NCBI RefSeq assembly: GCF_007655005.1
Contig: NZ_SZVW01000003.1
Coordinates: 372,001-436,000, forward strand
Direction of reading: 5' to 3'
DNA length: 64,000 nucleotides
Source of the DNA: Streptomyces tibetensis
Lineage (GTDB): Bacteria > Actinomycetota > Actinomycetes > Streptomycetales > Streptomycetaceae
Notes under the pieces: generated by a model
What the model saw: the letters and a program-made list of their open reading frames with translations, nothing else
Told to the model about the DNA's origin: nothing
The model's database searches: none
Program-made: the position numbers and the translations under genes
Shown: piece after piece, positions 40,435-49,309 of the stretch
Layout: each line of letters opens with the position of its first letter
Numbering within the stretch: the stretch's first letter is position 1

Positions 40435-41283
40435 ATGCTGCGCATCGCCGTCCCCAACAAGGGTTCCCTGTCCGGCCCTGCGGCGGAGATGCTGCATGAG
40501 GCCGGCTACCAGCAGCGCCGGGAGTCCAAGGAGCTGCGGATCGTCGACCCGGTGAACGAGGTCGAGTTCTTCTACCTCCGCCCCCGCGACATCGCGATCT
40601 ACGTCGCCTCCGGGCAGCTCGACATCGGCCTCACCGGCCGGGACCTGCTCATCGACTCCGGCGCCGAAGCCGAGGAGATCCTCGCCCTCGGCTTCGCCCG
40701 CTCCACCTTCCGCTACGCCACCAAGCCCGGCACGATCAGCGGCCTGGCGGACCTGACCGGCAAGACGATCGCCACCTCCTACGAGGGCATCGTCGCCGCC
40801 CACCTCGCCGAGCACGGCATCGACGCCTCCGTCGTCCACCTCGACGGCGCCGTCGAAACCGCCATCCAGCTCGGCGTCGCCCAGGTCATCGCCGATGTCG
40901 TCGAGACCGGCACCTCGCTGCGCAACGCGGGCCTGGAGGTCGCCGGCGAGCCGATCATGCAGTCCGAGGCCGTCGTGATCCGCCGCACCGGCGCGGACGC
41001 CGACGACTCCAAGGTGCAGCAGTTCCTGCGCCGCCTCCAGGGCGTCCTCGTCGCCCGGACGTACGTGATGATGGACTACGACTGCCGTGTCGAGCAGCTG
41101 GAGAAGGCCGTCGCCCTCACGCCCGGCCTGGAGTCCCCGACCGTCTCCCCGCTGCACAACGAGGGCTGGGTCGCCGTCCGCGCGATGGTCCCGGCCAAGG
41201 AAGCCCAGCGGATCATGGACGACCTGTACGACATCGGCGCCCGGGCCATCCTGACCACGGCCATCCACGCCTGCCGTCTCTGA
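40435..41283 (+). CDS. hisG: ATP phosphoribosyltransferase, long form
   Basis: A 282-residue HisG, which starts histidine synthesis by joining ATP and PRPP. LRIAVPNKGSLSGPAAEMLH, ELDIGLTGRDLLIDSG-like segment QLDIGLTGRDLLIDSG, and the PRPP loop GAVETAIQLGVAQVIADVVE with ETGTSLRNAGL are present. The C-terminal 75 residues form the histidine-binding regulatory ACT-like domain (SPLHNEGWVAVRAMVP), so it is the feedback-inhibited long form. ATG at 40435 after GGAAG. Confidence 0.97.
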   Translation: MLRIAVPNKGSLSGPAAEMLHEAGYQQRRESKELRIVDPVNEVEFFYLRPRDIAIYVASGQLDIGLTGRDLLIDSGAEAEEILALGFARSTFRYATKPGTISGLADLTGKTIATSYEGIVAAHLAEHGIDASVVHLDGAVETAIQLGVAQVIADVVETGTSLRNAGLEVAGEPIMQSEAVVIRRTGADADDSKVQQFLRRLQGVLVARTYVMMDYDCRVEQLEKAVALTPGLESPTVSPLHNEGWVAVRAMVPAKEAQRIMDDLYDIGARAILTTAIHACRL

Positions 41284-41297
41284 GGGACGTACGCGAG

Positions 41298-41753
41298 ATG
41301 TCCGATCTGCCCACCCTGCCCGTCACGTTCCGGCCGGGCAGCACCCGTGTGGTGCTGCTCACCGCGGCCGTCGCCATCCTCGTGGTGATCACGGCGGTCG
41401 CGATGCTGCTGAAGCAGCTCAGCCCCGGCGAGCGCGTGAGCTTCGTCTTCACGGCGCTCCTGCTGGACGCCGTGCTGCTCCTGCTGGCGCGACCCAAGGT
41501 CGTCGTGGACGAGGACGGCGTCACTGTCGTCAATCTCACGAACAAGCGCCGTCTGGAGTGGGCGGAGATCCTCCAGGTGACCCTCCGGCCCGGCGACCCC
41601 TGGGTGTTCCTCAACCTCAGCGACGGCACCAGCCTGCCTGCTCTGGGCATCCAGCCGGGCCTCGCCAAGCAGCGTGCCATCGCCGACGCCCGGGCGCTGC
41701 GGGCGCTCGTCGAGGCCCGTTCGGTGACGGACCCCGAGCGGCGTCAGGGCTGA
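41298..41753 (+). CDS. PH-domain membrane protein
   Basis: A 151-residue protein with two adjacent membrane helices (VVLLTAAVAILVVITAVAML and FVFTALLLDAVLLLLA) followed by a small PH-like domain (VVVDEDGVTVVNLTNKRRLE; WAEILQVTLRPGDPWVFLNL). It is a conserved actinobacterial neighbour of hisG and begins 15 bases after it, so the genes are probably co-transcribed. Function unknown. Confidence 0.8.
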   Translation: MSDLPTLPVTFRPGSTRVVLLTAAVAILVVITAVAMLLKQLSPGERVSFVFTALLLDAVLLLLARPKVVVDEDGVTVVNLTNKRRLEWAEILQVTLRPGDPWVFLNLSDGTSLPALGIQPGLAKQRAIADARALRALVEARSVTDPERRQG

Positions 41754-41816
41754 CTCGGGGAGATCCTCAGGGTGGTCACCCTGCCGCATCGGGCCATGTC
41801 TTGATTAATCTGTTTC

Positions 41817-41842
41817 CGGAGGCGCGAACGGATGCGCCTCCG
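41817..41842 (+). terminator. hairpin after the hisE-hisG-PH operon
   Basis: A perfect 9-bp stem (41817-41825 with 41834-41842) with an eight-base loop, 63 bases after the PH gene. No U-tract follows. The rest of the 247-base gap to the next gene has nothing I can name. Confidence 0.45.
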
Positions 41843-42000
41843 CCCCTGCCGCCCCGCCCGGTGCGCCAGGGGTTCCTGCTAACCGAGGAGTGACCCTCTC
41901 CGGCGATGGACGGATCGTCCTGCAGTACCTGCGCCGCCCCCTGCCGACATAGCGCGTGTCCCGTTCCCGGGGTACGTGACCGTGTGGAGGCGGCGGCATC

Positions 42001-43335
42001 ATGACCACCCCCCTGCTGCTCCTGGCAGCCGCGTTCCTGCTGATTCTCGCCAACGGATTCTTCGTGGCGGCCGAATTCGGACTCGTGACGGTCGAGCGGC
42101 CCGAGGCCGAGAAGGCCGCCGCCGAGGGCGACCGGCGCGCCCACCGTGTCGTCGAATCGCTCAGGGAACTGTCCTTCCAGCTCTCCGGCACCCAGCTCGG
42201 CATCACCATCACCTCCCTCGTCGTCGGCATGCTCGCCGAACCGGCGCTCGCCGAGCTGCTGCACGGCCCGTTCACCGCGATCGGCATCCCCGAGGGAGCC
42301 GTCTCCGGTGTCACGGTCGTGGTCGGCATGCTGCTGGCCTCCGCCGTGCAGATGGTGATCGGCGAACTCCTGCCCAAGAACTGGGCGGTGTCCCGGCCGC
42401 TGCAGGTCGCGCGTTTCGTCGCGGGCCCGCAGCATGTCTTCGCCCGGCTGTTCCGCCCGGTCATCGCCGGCCTCAACGCCGTGGCGAACCGGCTCGTGCG
42501 CGCCCTGGGCATCGAACCCACCGCGGAGCTGGCCTCCGCCCGCACCCCCGGCGAGCTCGTCTCCCTGGCCCGCCACTCGGCCCTGGCCGGCGCCCTGGAG
42601 CAGGACACGGCCGACCTGTTCGTCCGGACCCTGTCGCTGGGCGAGCTGACCGCGCAGCACGTGATGACGCCGCGCGTGAAGGTCAGCGCCCTGCAGTCCT
42701 CGGCCACCGCCGAGGACGTCGTCAACCTGACCCGGGCCACGGGCCTGTCCCGCTTCCCGGTCTACCGGGAGAAGATCGACGAGGTCGTCGGCATGGCCCA
42801 CCTCAAGGACGCCCTGGCCGTGCCCGTCCAGGACCGGCTGCGCACCCCCGTCGGCCATATCGCCCGTCCGGCGCTGCTCGTCCCCGAGACGCTGCCCGTG
42901 CGGCCGCTCCTCACGCGTCTGCGCAGTGAGCAGCCCATCGCGGTCGTCGTCGACGAGTACGGCGGCACCGCCGGTGTCGTCACGCTGGAGGACATCGTCG
43001 AGGAGATCGTCGGCGAGGTCCGCGACGAGCACGACGGCCACGACCTGCCCGAGCTGGCCGCCGTGCCGCCGGAGGACGGCAGGCCCGCCTGGGATGTCGA
43101 CGGCAGCTGCCGGGTCGACATCCTGCAGCGCATAGGCCTCGACGTGCCCGAGGGCCCGTACGAGACCGTCGCGGGCTTGATCGCCGACCTGCTGGGCCGT
43201 ATCCCGGCCGTCGGCGACAAGGCGGAACTGCCCGGCTGGCGCCTGTCGGTGCGCCAGGTCGGTCACTACCGCGCGGAGCGGGTACGGCTCGTGCGGACCG
43301 CCCCGGTGGTCTCCATGGCGGAGGCCGTCCGATGA
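42001..43335 (+). CDS. CNNM/CBS-domain membrane protein (CorC/HlyC type)
   Basis: A 444-residue protein of the former UPF0053 (hemolysin C) family. An N-terminal DUF21/CNNM membrane domain (LILANGFFVAAEFGLVTVER; AVQMVIGELLPKNWAVSRPL) is followed by a CBS pair (HVMTPRVKVSALQSSATAED; VVDEYGGTAGVVTLEDIVEE) and a C-terminal CorC/HlyC domain. CNNM proteins are linked to magnesium and other divalent-ion export. ATG at 42001 with GGAGGCGG upstream. Its stop overlaps the next homologue by four bases. Confidence 0.9.
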   Translation: MTTPLLLLAAAFLLILANGFFVAAEFGLVTVERPEAEKAAAEGDRRAHRVVESLRELSFQLSGTQLGITITSLVVGMLAEPALAELLHGPFTAIGIPEGAVSGVTVVVGMLLASAVQMVIGELLPKNWAVSRPLQVARFVAGPQHVFARLFRPVIAGLNAVANRLVRALGIEPTAELASARTPGELVSLARHSALAGALEQDTADLFVRTLSLGELTAQHVMTPRVKVSALQSSATAEDVVNLTRATGLSRFPVYREKIDEVVGMAHLKDALAVPVQDRLRTPVGHIARPALLVPETLPVRPLLTRLRSEQPIAVVVDEYGGTAGVVTLEDIVEEIVGEVRDEHDGHDLPELAAVPPEDGRPAWDVDGSCRVDILQRIGLDVPEGPYETVAGLIADLLGRIPAVGDKAELPGWRLSVRQVGHYRAERVRLVRTAPVVSMAEAVR

Positions 43336-44408
43336 GCGTGCTCCAGCTTCTGTTCGCCGCGCTGCTCGTGCTCGCCAACGGCTTCTTCGTCGGCGCCGAG
43401 TTCGCGCTGGTCTCCGTACGCCGCAGCCAGATCGAACCGCTCGGCACCGCCCGCTCCCGGCAGGTCCTCTACGGGCTGGAGCGACTGCCGCAGATGATGG
43501 CGGCGGCCCAGTTCGGCATCACGATCTGCTCGCTGACCCTGGGCGCGGTCGCCGAACCGACGGTCGCGCACCTGCTGGAGCCGGTCTTCGAGTGGATCCA
43601 CCTGCCGCACGGCATGATCCATCCGCTGACCTACGTCATCGCCCTCGCCGCCGTGGTCTTCTTCCACCTCGTCATCGGCGAGATGGTCCCGAAGAACCTG
43701 GCGATGGCGGCCCCCGAGAAGGTCGCGCTGTGGCTCAGCCCCGGCCTGGTCTGGTTCGCGCGCTTCTGCAAGCCCATAACCGCCGCCCTCGGCGCGGTCT
43801 CGCAGGGCATCCTGCGGCTCTTCCACGTCGAGCCCAAGGACGAGGTGGAGGCCGTCTTCACCAGTGAGCAGCTCAACCGGCTGGTGGAGGACGCCGGCCA
43901 GGCGGGCCTGCTCGACCCCGAGGAGGCCGAGAGCCTGGAGGACGCCCTGGAGCTGGGCTCCCGCCCGGTGACGGACGTCCTGCTCAAGCGGGAGTCGCTG
44001 GTGACGGTCAGCCCGTCGGTCACCCCCGGGCGCATCGTCGAGCTCACGGCCCGCACCGGCTACTCCCGGTTCCCGGTCGCCGCGGACAACGGCGCGTTCA
44101 TGGGGTATCTGCACGTCAAGGACGTCCTCGACGTGGAGGACTCGGACCGGGCCGTTCCGCAGCACCTGTGGCGCCACATGACGACCCTGCGGCCCGAGCT
44201 GCCCCTCGACGACGCCCTCACGGTGATGCGGCGGGCGGCGACGCACCTGGCCCAGGTCGCCGACGCGTCCGGCAAGGTGCTCGGGCTGGTCGCGCTGGAG
44301 GACGTGCTGGAGCTGCTGGTGGGGGAGGTACGGGATCCCGCGCACCGGGAGGTGCCGGAGGTTCGGGTCACCGAGCCGCGCAGCAGCGAGGAGGCGTTGG
44401 CTTCGTAG
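43332..44408 (+). CDS. CNNM/CBS-domain membrane protein, second copy
   Basis: A 358-residue paralogue of the preceding gene with a DUF21 domain (VLANGFFVGAEFALVSVRRS; FHLVIGEMVPKNLAMAAPE) and a CBS pair (DVLLKRESLVTVSPSVTPGR; VLGLVALEDVLELLVGEV). It ends soon after the second CBS and so lacks the CorC/HlyC domain. Back-to-back pairs with one long and one short member are common in actinobacteria, and the two may form a heteromer. ATG overlaps the upstream stop (ATGA). Confidence 0.9.
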   Translation: MSVLQLLFAALLVLANGFFVGAEFALVSVRRSQIEPLGTARSRQVLYGLERLPQMMAAAQFGITICSLTLGAVAEPTVAHLLEPVFEWIHLPHGMIHPLTYVIALAAVVFFHLVIGEMVPKNLAMAAPEKVALWLSPGLVWFARFCKPITAALGAVSQGILRLFHVEPKDEVEAVFTSEQLNRLVEDAGQAGLLDPEEAESLEDALELGSRPVTDVLLKRESLVTVSPSVTPGRIVELTARTGYSRFPVAADNGAFMGYLHVKDVLDVEDSDRAVPQHLWRHMTTLRPELPLDDALTVMRRAATHLAQVADASGKVLGLVALEDVLELLVGEVRDPAHREVPEVRVTEPRSSEEALAS

Positions 44409-44412
44409 GTGT

Positions 44413-44447
44413 TCGGCCGCGGGCGGGTGGGGGCGGCCCGCGGCCGA
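44413..44447. terminator. bidirectional terminator between CNNM-2 and EccA-like genes
   Basis: A perfect 12-bp stem (44413-44424 with 44436-44447) with an 11-base G-rich loop lies between two convergent genes. Confidence 0.65.
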
Positions 44448-44452
44448 CGACC

Positions 44453-46312
44453 TCACATCGCCGACGGATCCTGCGGCCCCCGCCCCGACAGGACCTCCCC
44501 GTACGCCTGCATCAGATCCGGCAGCCGCAGCGTCGCCAGATCCTCCCGGCCCAGCACCCCGGGGTACACCGACAACCGCAGATCCCGGTACGCGCAGCTC
44601 TTCTCGTACAACGTCCGCAGGAACCGCCCGTTGCCCAGTTCGTCGATCCACCCCTGGTCCACCACGTGCCCGGCGATGGACCGCAGCTCGTCCAGGGCCT
44701 CCTCGTCCCACAGGTCGCCGTTCTCGGCCGCGAGCACCTTGCCGATCTCGGTGAGTTCGAGCGGCCGGTAGGAGGGGAAGTCGACGCGGGTGGTGAAACG
44801 GGACGACAGCCCGGGGTTCGCGGTGAGCAGGCGGTCCATGCCCTCCGGGTAGCCGGCCAGGATCACCACCAGGTGGTCCCGGTTGTCCTCCGCGCGCTTC
44901 AGCAGTACCTGCAGGGCCTCGTCGCCGTACGCGTCTCCCTTGCCGTAGCCCGAGTTGGACAGCGCGTAGGCCTCGTCGACGAAGAGGACGCCCCCGAGGG
45001 CCGAGTCGATCAGTTCGTTCGCCTTCACGGCCGTCTGCCCGAGGTACTCGCCGACCAGGTCGGCCCGTTGGGCCTCCACGAGATGGTCGCCGCCGAGCAG
45101 CCCGAGGGCGTAGAAGACGCGGCCGAGGATGCGGGCGACGGTGGTCTTGCCGGTGCCGGAGGGGCCGGAGAAGACGAAGTGGCGTTTCGGCGGCTGGACC
45201 GGGAGTCCCTGACCGGCTCGCAGCCGGGCCATGTTCAACTGCGCCGACAACGCTTTGACCTGGCGTTTCACCGGCTCCAGGCCCACCATGCGTTCGAGCT
45301 CGGCGAGAGCCTCCTCCAGTAACGCCGGGTCGGTGGGCCCGGCGGGCAGGGAGGGAGCGGGGCCCGTCCGTTCGCGGACCGGCGGGCCGGTCACCGGTGG
45401 CAGAGGGGCGATCGGCGGCTCGGGGTCGGGCAGTCGCAGATCGCGCCCCTCGAGGCCGAAGAGCGGATCGAACCCGTCCGGACCGTCCACGGCGTCCTGG
45501 CCCGCACCGGTGAGCGTGATCGCCGCGAGGTCCGTGGCCTCGTCGTACCCGTCGCCCTCGGCGATGGCGGCGAGCCGGGCGGAGGTGTCCATGAAGGCCG
45601 GGTCGACGCGGTGCACGGCCCGGTACAGGGGGAGCGCCGCGGCACTGCGGCCGGTGCCCTCGTGTGCCCGGGCCAGCCAGTAGCGCAGCTCCTTGCGCTG
45701 GGGCTGCTCGCTGCGGCAGCGCATCAGCGCGGCGGAGAGCAGGGGTTCGGCCTGGCCGAACATCTCCAGACGCACCCGGGCCATACCGCCGAACAGGCCC
45801 GCCTCGATGCCGAGCATCGCATCGTCGAGCAGGGGATCGGTGTGACGGACCAGCTGCTCCCAGTCCTTGACCAGATAGGCGCGGCAGGAGTGCAGGAAAC
45901 GGACCTGGTGGTCGGTGTCCACGGGCGGCAGCCCGGCGAGGGCCCGGTCCAGCTCGGGGACGTGACGGCCGTCCAGCCAGTGGGAGGCGTGCGCGAGCAG
46001 CAGGTCGCGGGGGCTCTCCAGTACGGGCTGCACCCACCAGCCCAGCCAGTACCAGGAGTTGAGCGTGCGCTGGTAGCGGGAGCGCTGCTCGCCGAAACGG
46101 TCCCGGTGCCGGAACATCCGCAGCAGCGCGGTCGTCGTGTCGACCCGCAGCGCGTGCAGCCCGAGCCAGGCATCGGCCATCCCGGAGTCCATCCGCACGG
46201 CGGCCCGGAACTCCTCCTCCGCCTGCGGATACGCGCCCATGGTGTAGGCGTCCACGCCTCGCAGCCAGGCGAGGTCGGCCGGGGCCTGTGGGCCCTGCGT
46301 GCCGAAGTCCAT
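44453..46312 (-). CDS. EccA-like TPR/AAA+ ATPase (CbxX/CfqX family)
   Basis: A 619-residue protein. Residues 1-300 are TPR-like helical repeats (AYPQAEEEFRAAVRMDSGMA; RYWLARAHEGTGRSAAALPL). A Pro-rich linker leads to a CbxX/CfqX AAA+ module with Walker A FVFSGPSGTGKTTVARILG near residue 377, Walker B GGVLFVDEAYALS near 440, and AGYPEGMDRLLTANPGLSSR with the arginine finger. This layout matches EccA of type VII secretion, but no esx, eccB, eccD or mycP gene is near. ATG at 46312 is chosen; the frame upstream is unconserved. Confidence 0.87.
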   Translation of the reverse strand: MDFGTQGPQAPADLAWLRGVDAYTMGAYPQAEEEFRAAVRMDSGMADAWLGLHALRVDTTTALLRMFRHRDRFGEQRSRYQRTLNSWYWLGWWVQPVLESPRDLLLAHASHWLDGRHVPELDRALAGLPPVDTDHQVRFLHSCRAYLVKDWEQLVRHTDPLLDDAMLGIEAGLFGGMARVRLEMFGQAEPLLSAALMRCRSEQPQRKELRYWLARAHEGTGRSAAALPLYRAVHRVDPAFMDTSARLAAIAEGDGYDEATDLAAITLTGAGQDAVDGPDGFDPLFGLEGRDLRLPDPEPPIAPLPPVTGPPVRERTGPAPSLPAGPTDPALLEEALAELERMVGLEPVKRQVKALSAQLNMARLRAGQGLPVQPPKRHFVFSGPSGTGKTTVARILGRVFYALGLLGGDHLVEAQRADLVGEYLGQTAVKANELIDSALGGVLFVDEAYALSNSGYGKGDAYGDEALQVLLKRAEDNRDHLVVILAGYPEGMDRLLTANPGLSSRFTTRVDFPSYRPLELTEIGKVLAAENGDLWDEEALDELRSIAGHVVDQGWIDELGNGRFLRTLYEKSCAYRDLRLSVYPGVLGREDLATLRLPDLMQAYGEVLSGRGPQDPSAM

Positions 46313-46744
46313 CACGTCCCCCACGAACCGTGCCCCCGTCGGTTTGCCAACGAGCCGTCCCCCAGCCGGCTGCCCTGCTCTCGAACCGCTGTGCCACGGA
46401 CCGGAGTTGCACCGTGCGCGAAGCAACCGTCCGTGGGTCGCGCCGAGGGCATCGTACCTGCGGGGGCGGCGCGCCCGTAGGGTGCCGCACGGGCCGTTCG
46501 GCGAGGTGGGAGCGGATGCGGCGGACGCGTGCGCGGTGACCCAGGGTGAGCGCTCGGCGTCACGCGGCGGGCGGAAATCCGGAAGAAGACAGAACGAAGC
46601 CCCCGATCACGGGGGAACAACCGGGGGCTTCGCGTCTGTGGGCGGCTCCGATGCCGCTCATTGAGAACGTAAGACCTGTACGGCCCAGCGGTCAAGCCGA
46701 GTTGAAGCAGTCCGGCAAGTTGTCCCGCAAGGGCTTTCACAAGT
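46313..46744. other. 432-base gap between the EccA-like and uridine-kinase-like genes
   Basis: Apart from the terminator at 46595-46632 I see no gene. The part next to 46312 should hold the EccA-like promoter. A plus-strand frame at 46546-46779 spans the terminator and is not credible. Confidence 0.5.
46595..46632 (-). terminator. terminator of the uridine-kinase-like gene
   Basis: A perfect 11-bp stem (46595-46605 with 46622-46632). Read on the minus strand it is followed by ttctgtcttctt, a T-rich tail, so it is a good intrinsic terminator for the gene at 46745-47401. Confidence 0.75.
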
Positions 46745-47401
46745 TCAGCACACTGCGGGCGGTCCGTCACCGTGCGTGAGGGGCTGGTCCGGTCCAACGG
46801 TCCCGGCAGGTCCCTCGAGCACCTCGTATCCCTTCTCCCGCTGCCGTACAAGAAGGTCGGCGTACGGCCGCGACGGGTCGGCGGCGAAATGCCGGCGCTC
46901 GGCGGGGACCCAGCCGTCCCAGAACTCCCGCTGCTCCTCCCCGTCCCGGGACCGCCCGCGCGCCCAGGCCTCCTCGCGCGGCAGCTCCATCCACAGCAGC
47001 AGGGTCAGGTGCGGGCGCAGCGCACGGCGCCCCGCGCCGACACCTTCGACGAGGATCACCGGCGCGAGCGGCAGTGCGCGCGGGGAGCCGAAGCGGCGGG
47101 CTCGCCAGTCGTAGGGGGCGTAGTGCGCGGTCCTGCCCTGGGTGAGCGGTTCGATCACCTGGTCCAGCAGGCGGCCGGTCCAGTCGAACAGCGCGTCGTG
47201 GCTGGCGACGTCGTCGAGGCGCAGCACCGGCGCACCGTCCAGCGCGGCGGCCAACTGCTCGGCGAACGTGCTCTTTCCGGACCCGGCGTGCCCGTCGACC
47301 CCCACGAGCCGGACCGGGCCGCAGGCAGGGGGGAGGCTGCGGATCCGGGCGGCCAGATCACGGACGGCGGAGCCCGGGGCAGGGCGGAAGGACGGATTCA
47401 T
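46745..47401 (-). CDS. uridine kinase-like P-loop protein
   Basis: A 218-residue P-loop kinase. RLVGVDGHAGSGKSTFAEQL (near residues 30-49) is Walker A, LRLDDVASHDALFDWTGRLL the uridine-kinase-like Asp segment, and VILVEGVGAGRRALRPHLTL the lid-proximal part. It resembles the udk-like proteins of actinobacteria; phosphorylation of uridine or a related small molecule is likely but not certain. ATG at 47401. It is divergent from the C39-like peptidase gene, with direct repeats between. Confidence 0.83.
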   Translation of the reverse strand: MNPSFRPAPGSAVRDLAARIRSLPPACGPVRLVGVDGHAGSGKSTFAEQLAAALDGAPVLRLDDVASHDALFDWTGRLLDQVIEPLTQGRTAHYAPYDWRARRFGSPRALPLAPVILVEGVGAGRRALRPHLTLLLWMELPREEAWARGRSRDGEEQREFWDGWVPAERRHFAADPSRPYADLLVRQREKGYEVLEGPAGTVGPDQPLTHGDGPPAVC

Positions 47402-47436
47402 CTCGCTCAGCACTCTAACGACGGTGTCAGCCGCGA

Positions 47437-47491
47437 ACGCCACTGGTCGACGGCGTCTGCCGTGTACGCCACTGGTCGACGCCAATATTGG
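47437..47491. promoter_or_regulatory. 16-base direct repeat and palindrome in a divergent promoter region
   Basis: ACGCCACTGGTCGACG occurs exactly at 47437-47452 and 47466-47481 (29-base period). The second copy is followed at once by the perfect palindrome CCAATATTGG (47482-47491). All lie between the divergent uridine-kinase-like and C39-like genes, 36 bases before the former's start codon. This could be an operator or a duplicated promoter element. Confidence 0.5.
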
Positions 47492-47623
47492 TGGGCGCGG
47501 CGCGCGTCGAAGTGCTGGCAGGACACGGCCGCCTGTGCTCATATGTGGCGCACGCACGGAGGTGAACCGCCGTGCACGGACCTGCTCCGCACCTGCCCGA
47601 CTCCGACATCCGGGGGCCCCGCC

Positions 47624-49003
47624 ATGCGCAGAGCCGAACAGCCGTCCCGCCGTACCGTCCTGGCCGCCGCGGTCGCCGCCGCCGTCACCGCGAGCGCGGG
47701 CCCGGCGGCCGCCGACCCCGAGGCCCTCATGACGACCGACACCGCAGACCCCGCCCGGGCGGTCCCGGCCCGTACCGTCGACAACAGGTTCTGGGTCTCG
47801 TTCGGCGACTGGTCCGGCGGCACCGCGAAGGGCACCCGGGCCGTGGCGGGCGCCCGCGCGGGCGTGGTCATCGCGAAGCCGGCCGGGACGGTCGACTACA
47901 CGGACCCGCACACCGGCACCACCGCCGCCTGGGAGTACGCCACCTGGACGTCCCCCGTCCACCGGCTCGCCGTCCCCGCGACCGAGGCGATCGTCTCCTG
48001 GAACGCGCACACCCCGGCCGGCACCTGGATCCAGGCCGAGATCAAGGCCACCTACACCGACGGCTCCAGCACGCCCTGGTACGTGATGGGCCGCTGGGCC
48101 GCCGGCGACCGGGACATCCGCCGCACCTCGGTCGACGACCAGAAGGACACCAAGAGCACGGTCTGGACCGACACACTGGCGATCGACGACCCGTCGACCG
48201 GTCTGCGCCTGGCCTCCTACCGGCTGCGCCTGACCCTCCACCGCAAGCCCGGCACCAAGGCCACTCCGACCGTGTGGCGGCTCGGCGCCATGGGCTCCGA
48301 CGTGCCCGACCGCTTCACCGTCCCGGCGTCCGCGCCCGGACTCGCGAAGGAACTCGCCGTCCCGCGCTACTCACAGGAGATCCACAAGGGCCGGTACCCC
48401 GAGTACGACAACGGCGGCGAGGCCTGGTGCAGCCCGACCTCCTCCCAGATGATCATCGAGTACTGGGGCGGCCGGCTCACCGCCGGGCAACTGGAGTGGG
48501 TCGATCCCGCGTACGACGACCCGCAGGTGTGCCACGCGGCCCGCTTCACCTACGACTACCAGTACGCCGGCTGCGGCAACTGGCCCTTCAACGCCGCCTA
48601 CGCGGCCACGTTCAAGGACCTCCAGGGCGTGGTCACCCGGCTCGGCTCGCTCGCCGACCTGGAGACGCTGATCGCCGCGGGCATCCCGGCCATAACGTCC
48701 CAGTCGTTCCTCAAGGAGGAGCTGACCGGCGCCGGGTACGGCACCGCGGGGCACCTGATGACCGTCGTCGGCTTCACCGCCGACGGTGACGTGATCGCCA
48801 ACGACCCCTTCTCGGCGACCAACGAGGCCGTGCGGCGCGTCTACCGGCGGCGGGAGTGGGAGAACATCTGGCTTCGTACCAAGCGGTACAACGCCTCGGG
48901 CAAGGTCGTCTCGGGCACCGGCGGCGTCTGCTATCTGTACTTCCCGGCCCGCCCGAACGCGGCGCAGCGCATGGCACTGGCGGCCGTGGGCGTGCGCGTG
49001 TGA
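47624..49003 (+). CDS. Tat-exported C39-family peptidase-like protein
   Basis: A 459-residue protein. The N-terminus MRRAEQPSRRTVLAAAVAAA is a twin-arginine signal with a likely cleavage near AAADPEA. Residues 40-250 are a beta-rich domain of unknown role. The C-terminal part has the papain-like C39 pattern: EAWCSPTSSQMIIEYWGG (nucleophile Cys near residue 269), then GTAGHLMTVVGFTADGDVIA (His near 376) and NDPFSATNEAV (Asp). It would act outside the cell. ATG at 47624. A small membrane protein gene follows. Confidence 0.85.
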   Translation: MRRAEQPSRRTVLAAAVAAAVTASAGPAAADPEALMTTDTADPARAVPARTVDNRFWVSFGDWSGGTAKGTRAVAGARAGVVIAKPAGTVDYTDPHTGTTAAWEYATWTSPVHRLAVPATEAIVSWNAHTPAGTWIQAEIKATYTDGSSTPWYVMGRWAAGDRDIRRTSVDDQKDTKSTVWTDTLAIDDPSTGLRLASYRLRLTLHRKPGTKATPTVWRLGAMGSDVPDRFTVPASAPGLAKELAVPRYSQEIHKGRYPEYDNGGEAWCSPTSSQMIIEYWGGRLTAGQLEWVDPAYDDPQVCHAARFTYDYQYAGCGNWPFNAAYAATFKDLQGVVTRLGSLADLETLIAAGIPAITSQSFLKEELTGAGYGTAGHLMTVVGFTADGDVIANDPFSATNEAVRRVYRRREWENIWLRTKRYNASGKVVSGTGGVCYLYFPARPNAAQRMALAAVGVRV

Positions 49004-49093
49004 CCGAGCTTACGGCCGCAAAAGCCGCCTCAGGTGGCAAGGTGGACGGAACGGCGGGGGGATTCCGTCCGTATACCGACCCAGCGAGAAGCC

Positions 49094-49234
49094 ATGACCG
49101 CACAGTCAGCCACCGTCCACCGCGCCCGCACCGGCGGCCCCCGGGACGACGGACCGAAGATCGTCGAGCACCTCATGGGCTGGGCCCTCGTCGTGGTCGT
49201 CGCGATGCTCGTGACCCGGCTCGGGCTGCTGTGA
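49094..49234 (+). CDS. small SCO1431-type membrane protein
   Basis: A 46-residue protein with a hydrophilic N-half and one C-terminal membrane helix (GWALVVVVAMLVTRLGLL). It matches my memory of the conserved Streptomyces SCO1431 family of unknown function. ATG at 49094 has a GAGAAG close upstream. It lies between the C39-like peptidase and TetR genes, in the same place as in S. coelicolor. Confidence 0.7.
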   Translation: MTAQSATVHRARTGGPRDDGPKIVEHLMGWALVVVVAMLVTRLGLL

Positions 49235-49309
49235 CCTGACCCACGACCCGGCGGTGAGGCCTGCCATACTGCGGAGGTCCCACCCCGCCCGTTGAGACCA
49301 GGGTCGAAA

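Noticed and set aside
41754..42000. Magnesium riboswitch upstream of the CNNM genes
   Set aside because: Only a simple 9-bp hairpin is present; no M-box or ykoY core could be recognised.
46546..46779. 77-codon plus-strand gene
   Set aside because: It spans a strong minus-strand terminator and the end of the uridine-kinase-like gene, and has no ribosome-binding site.
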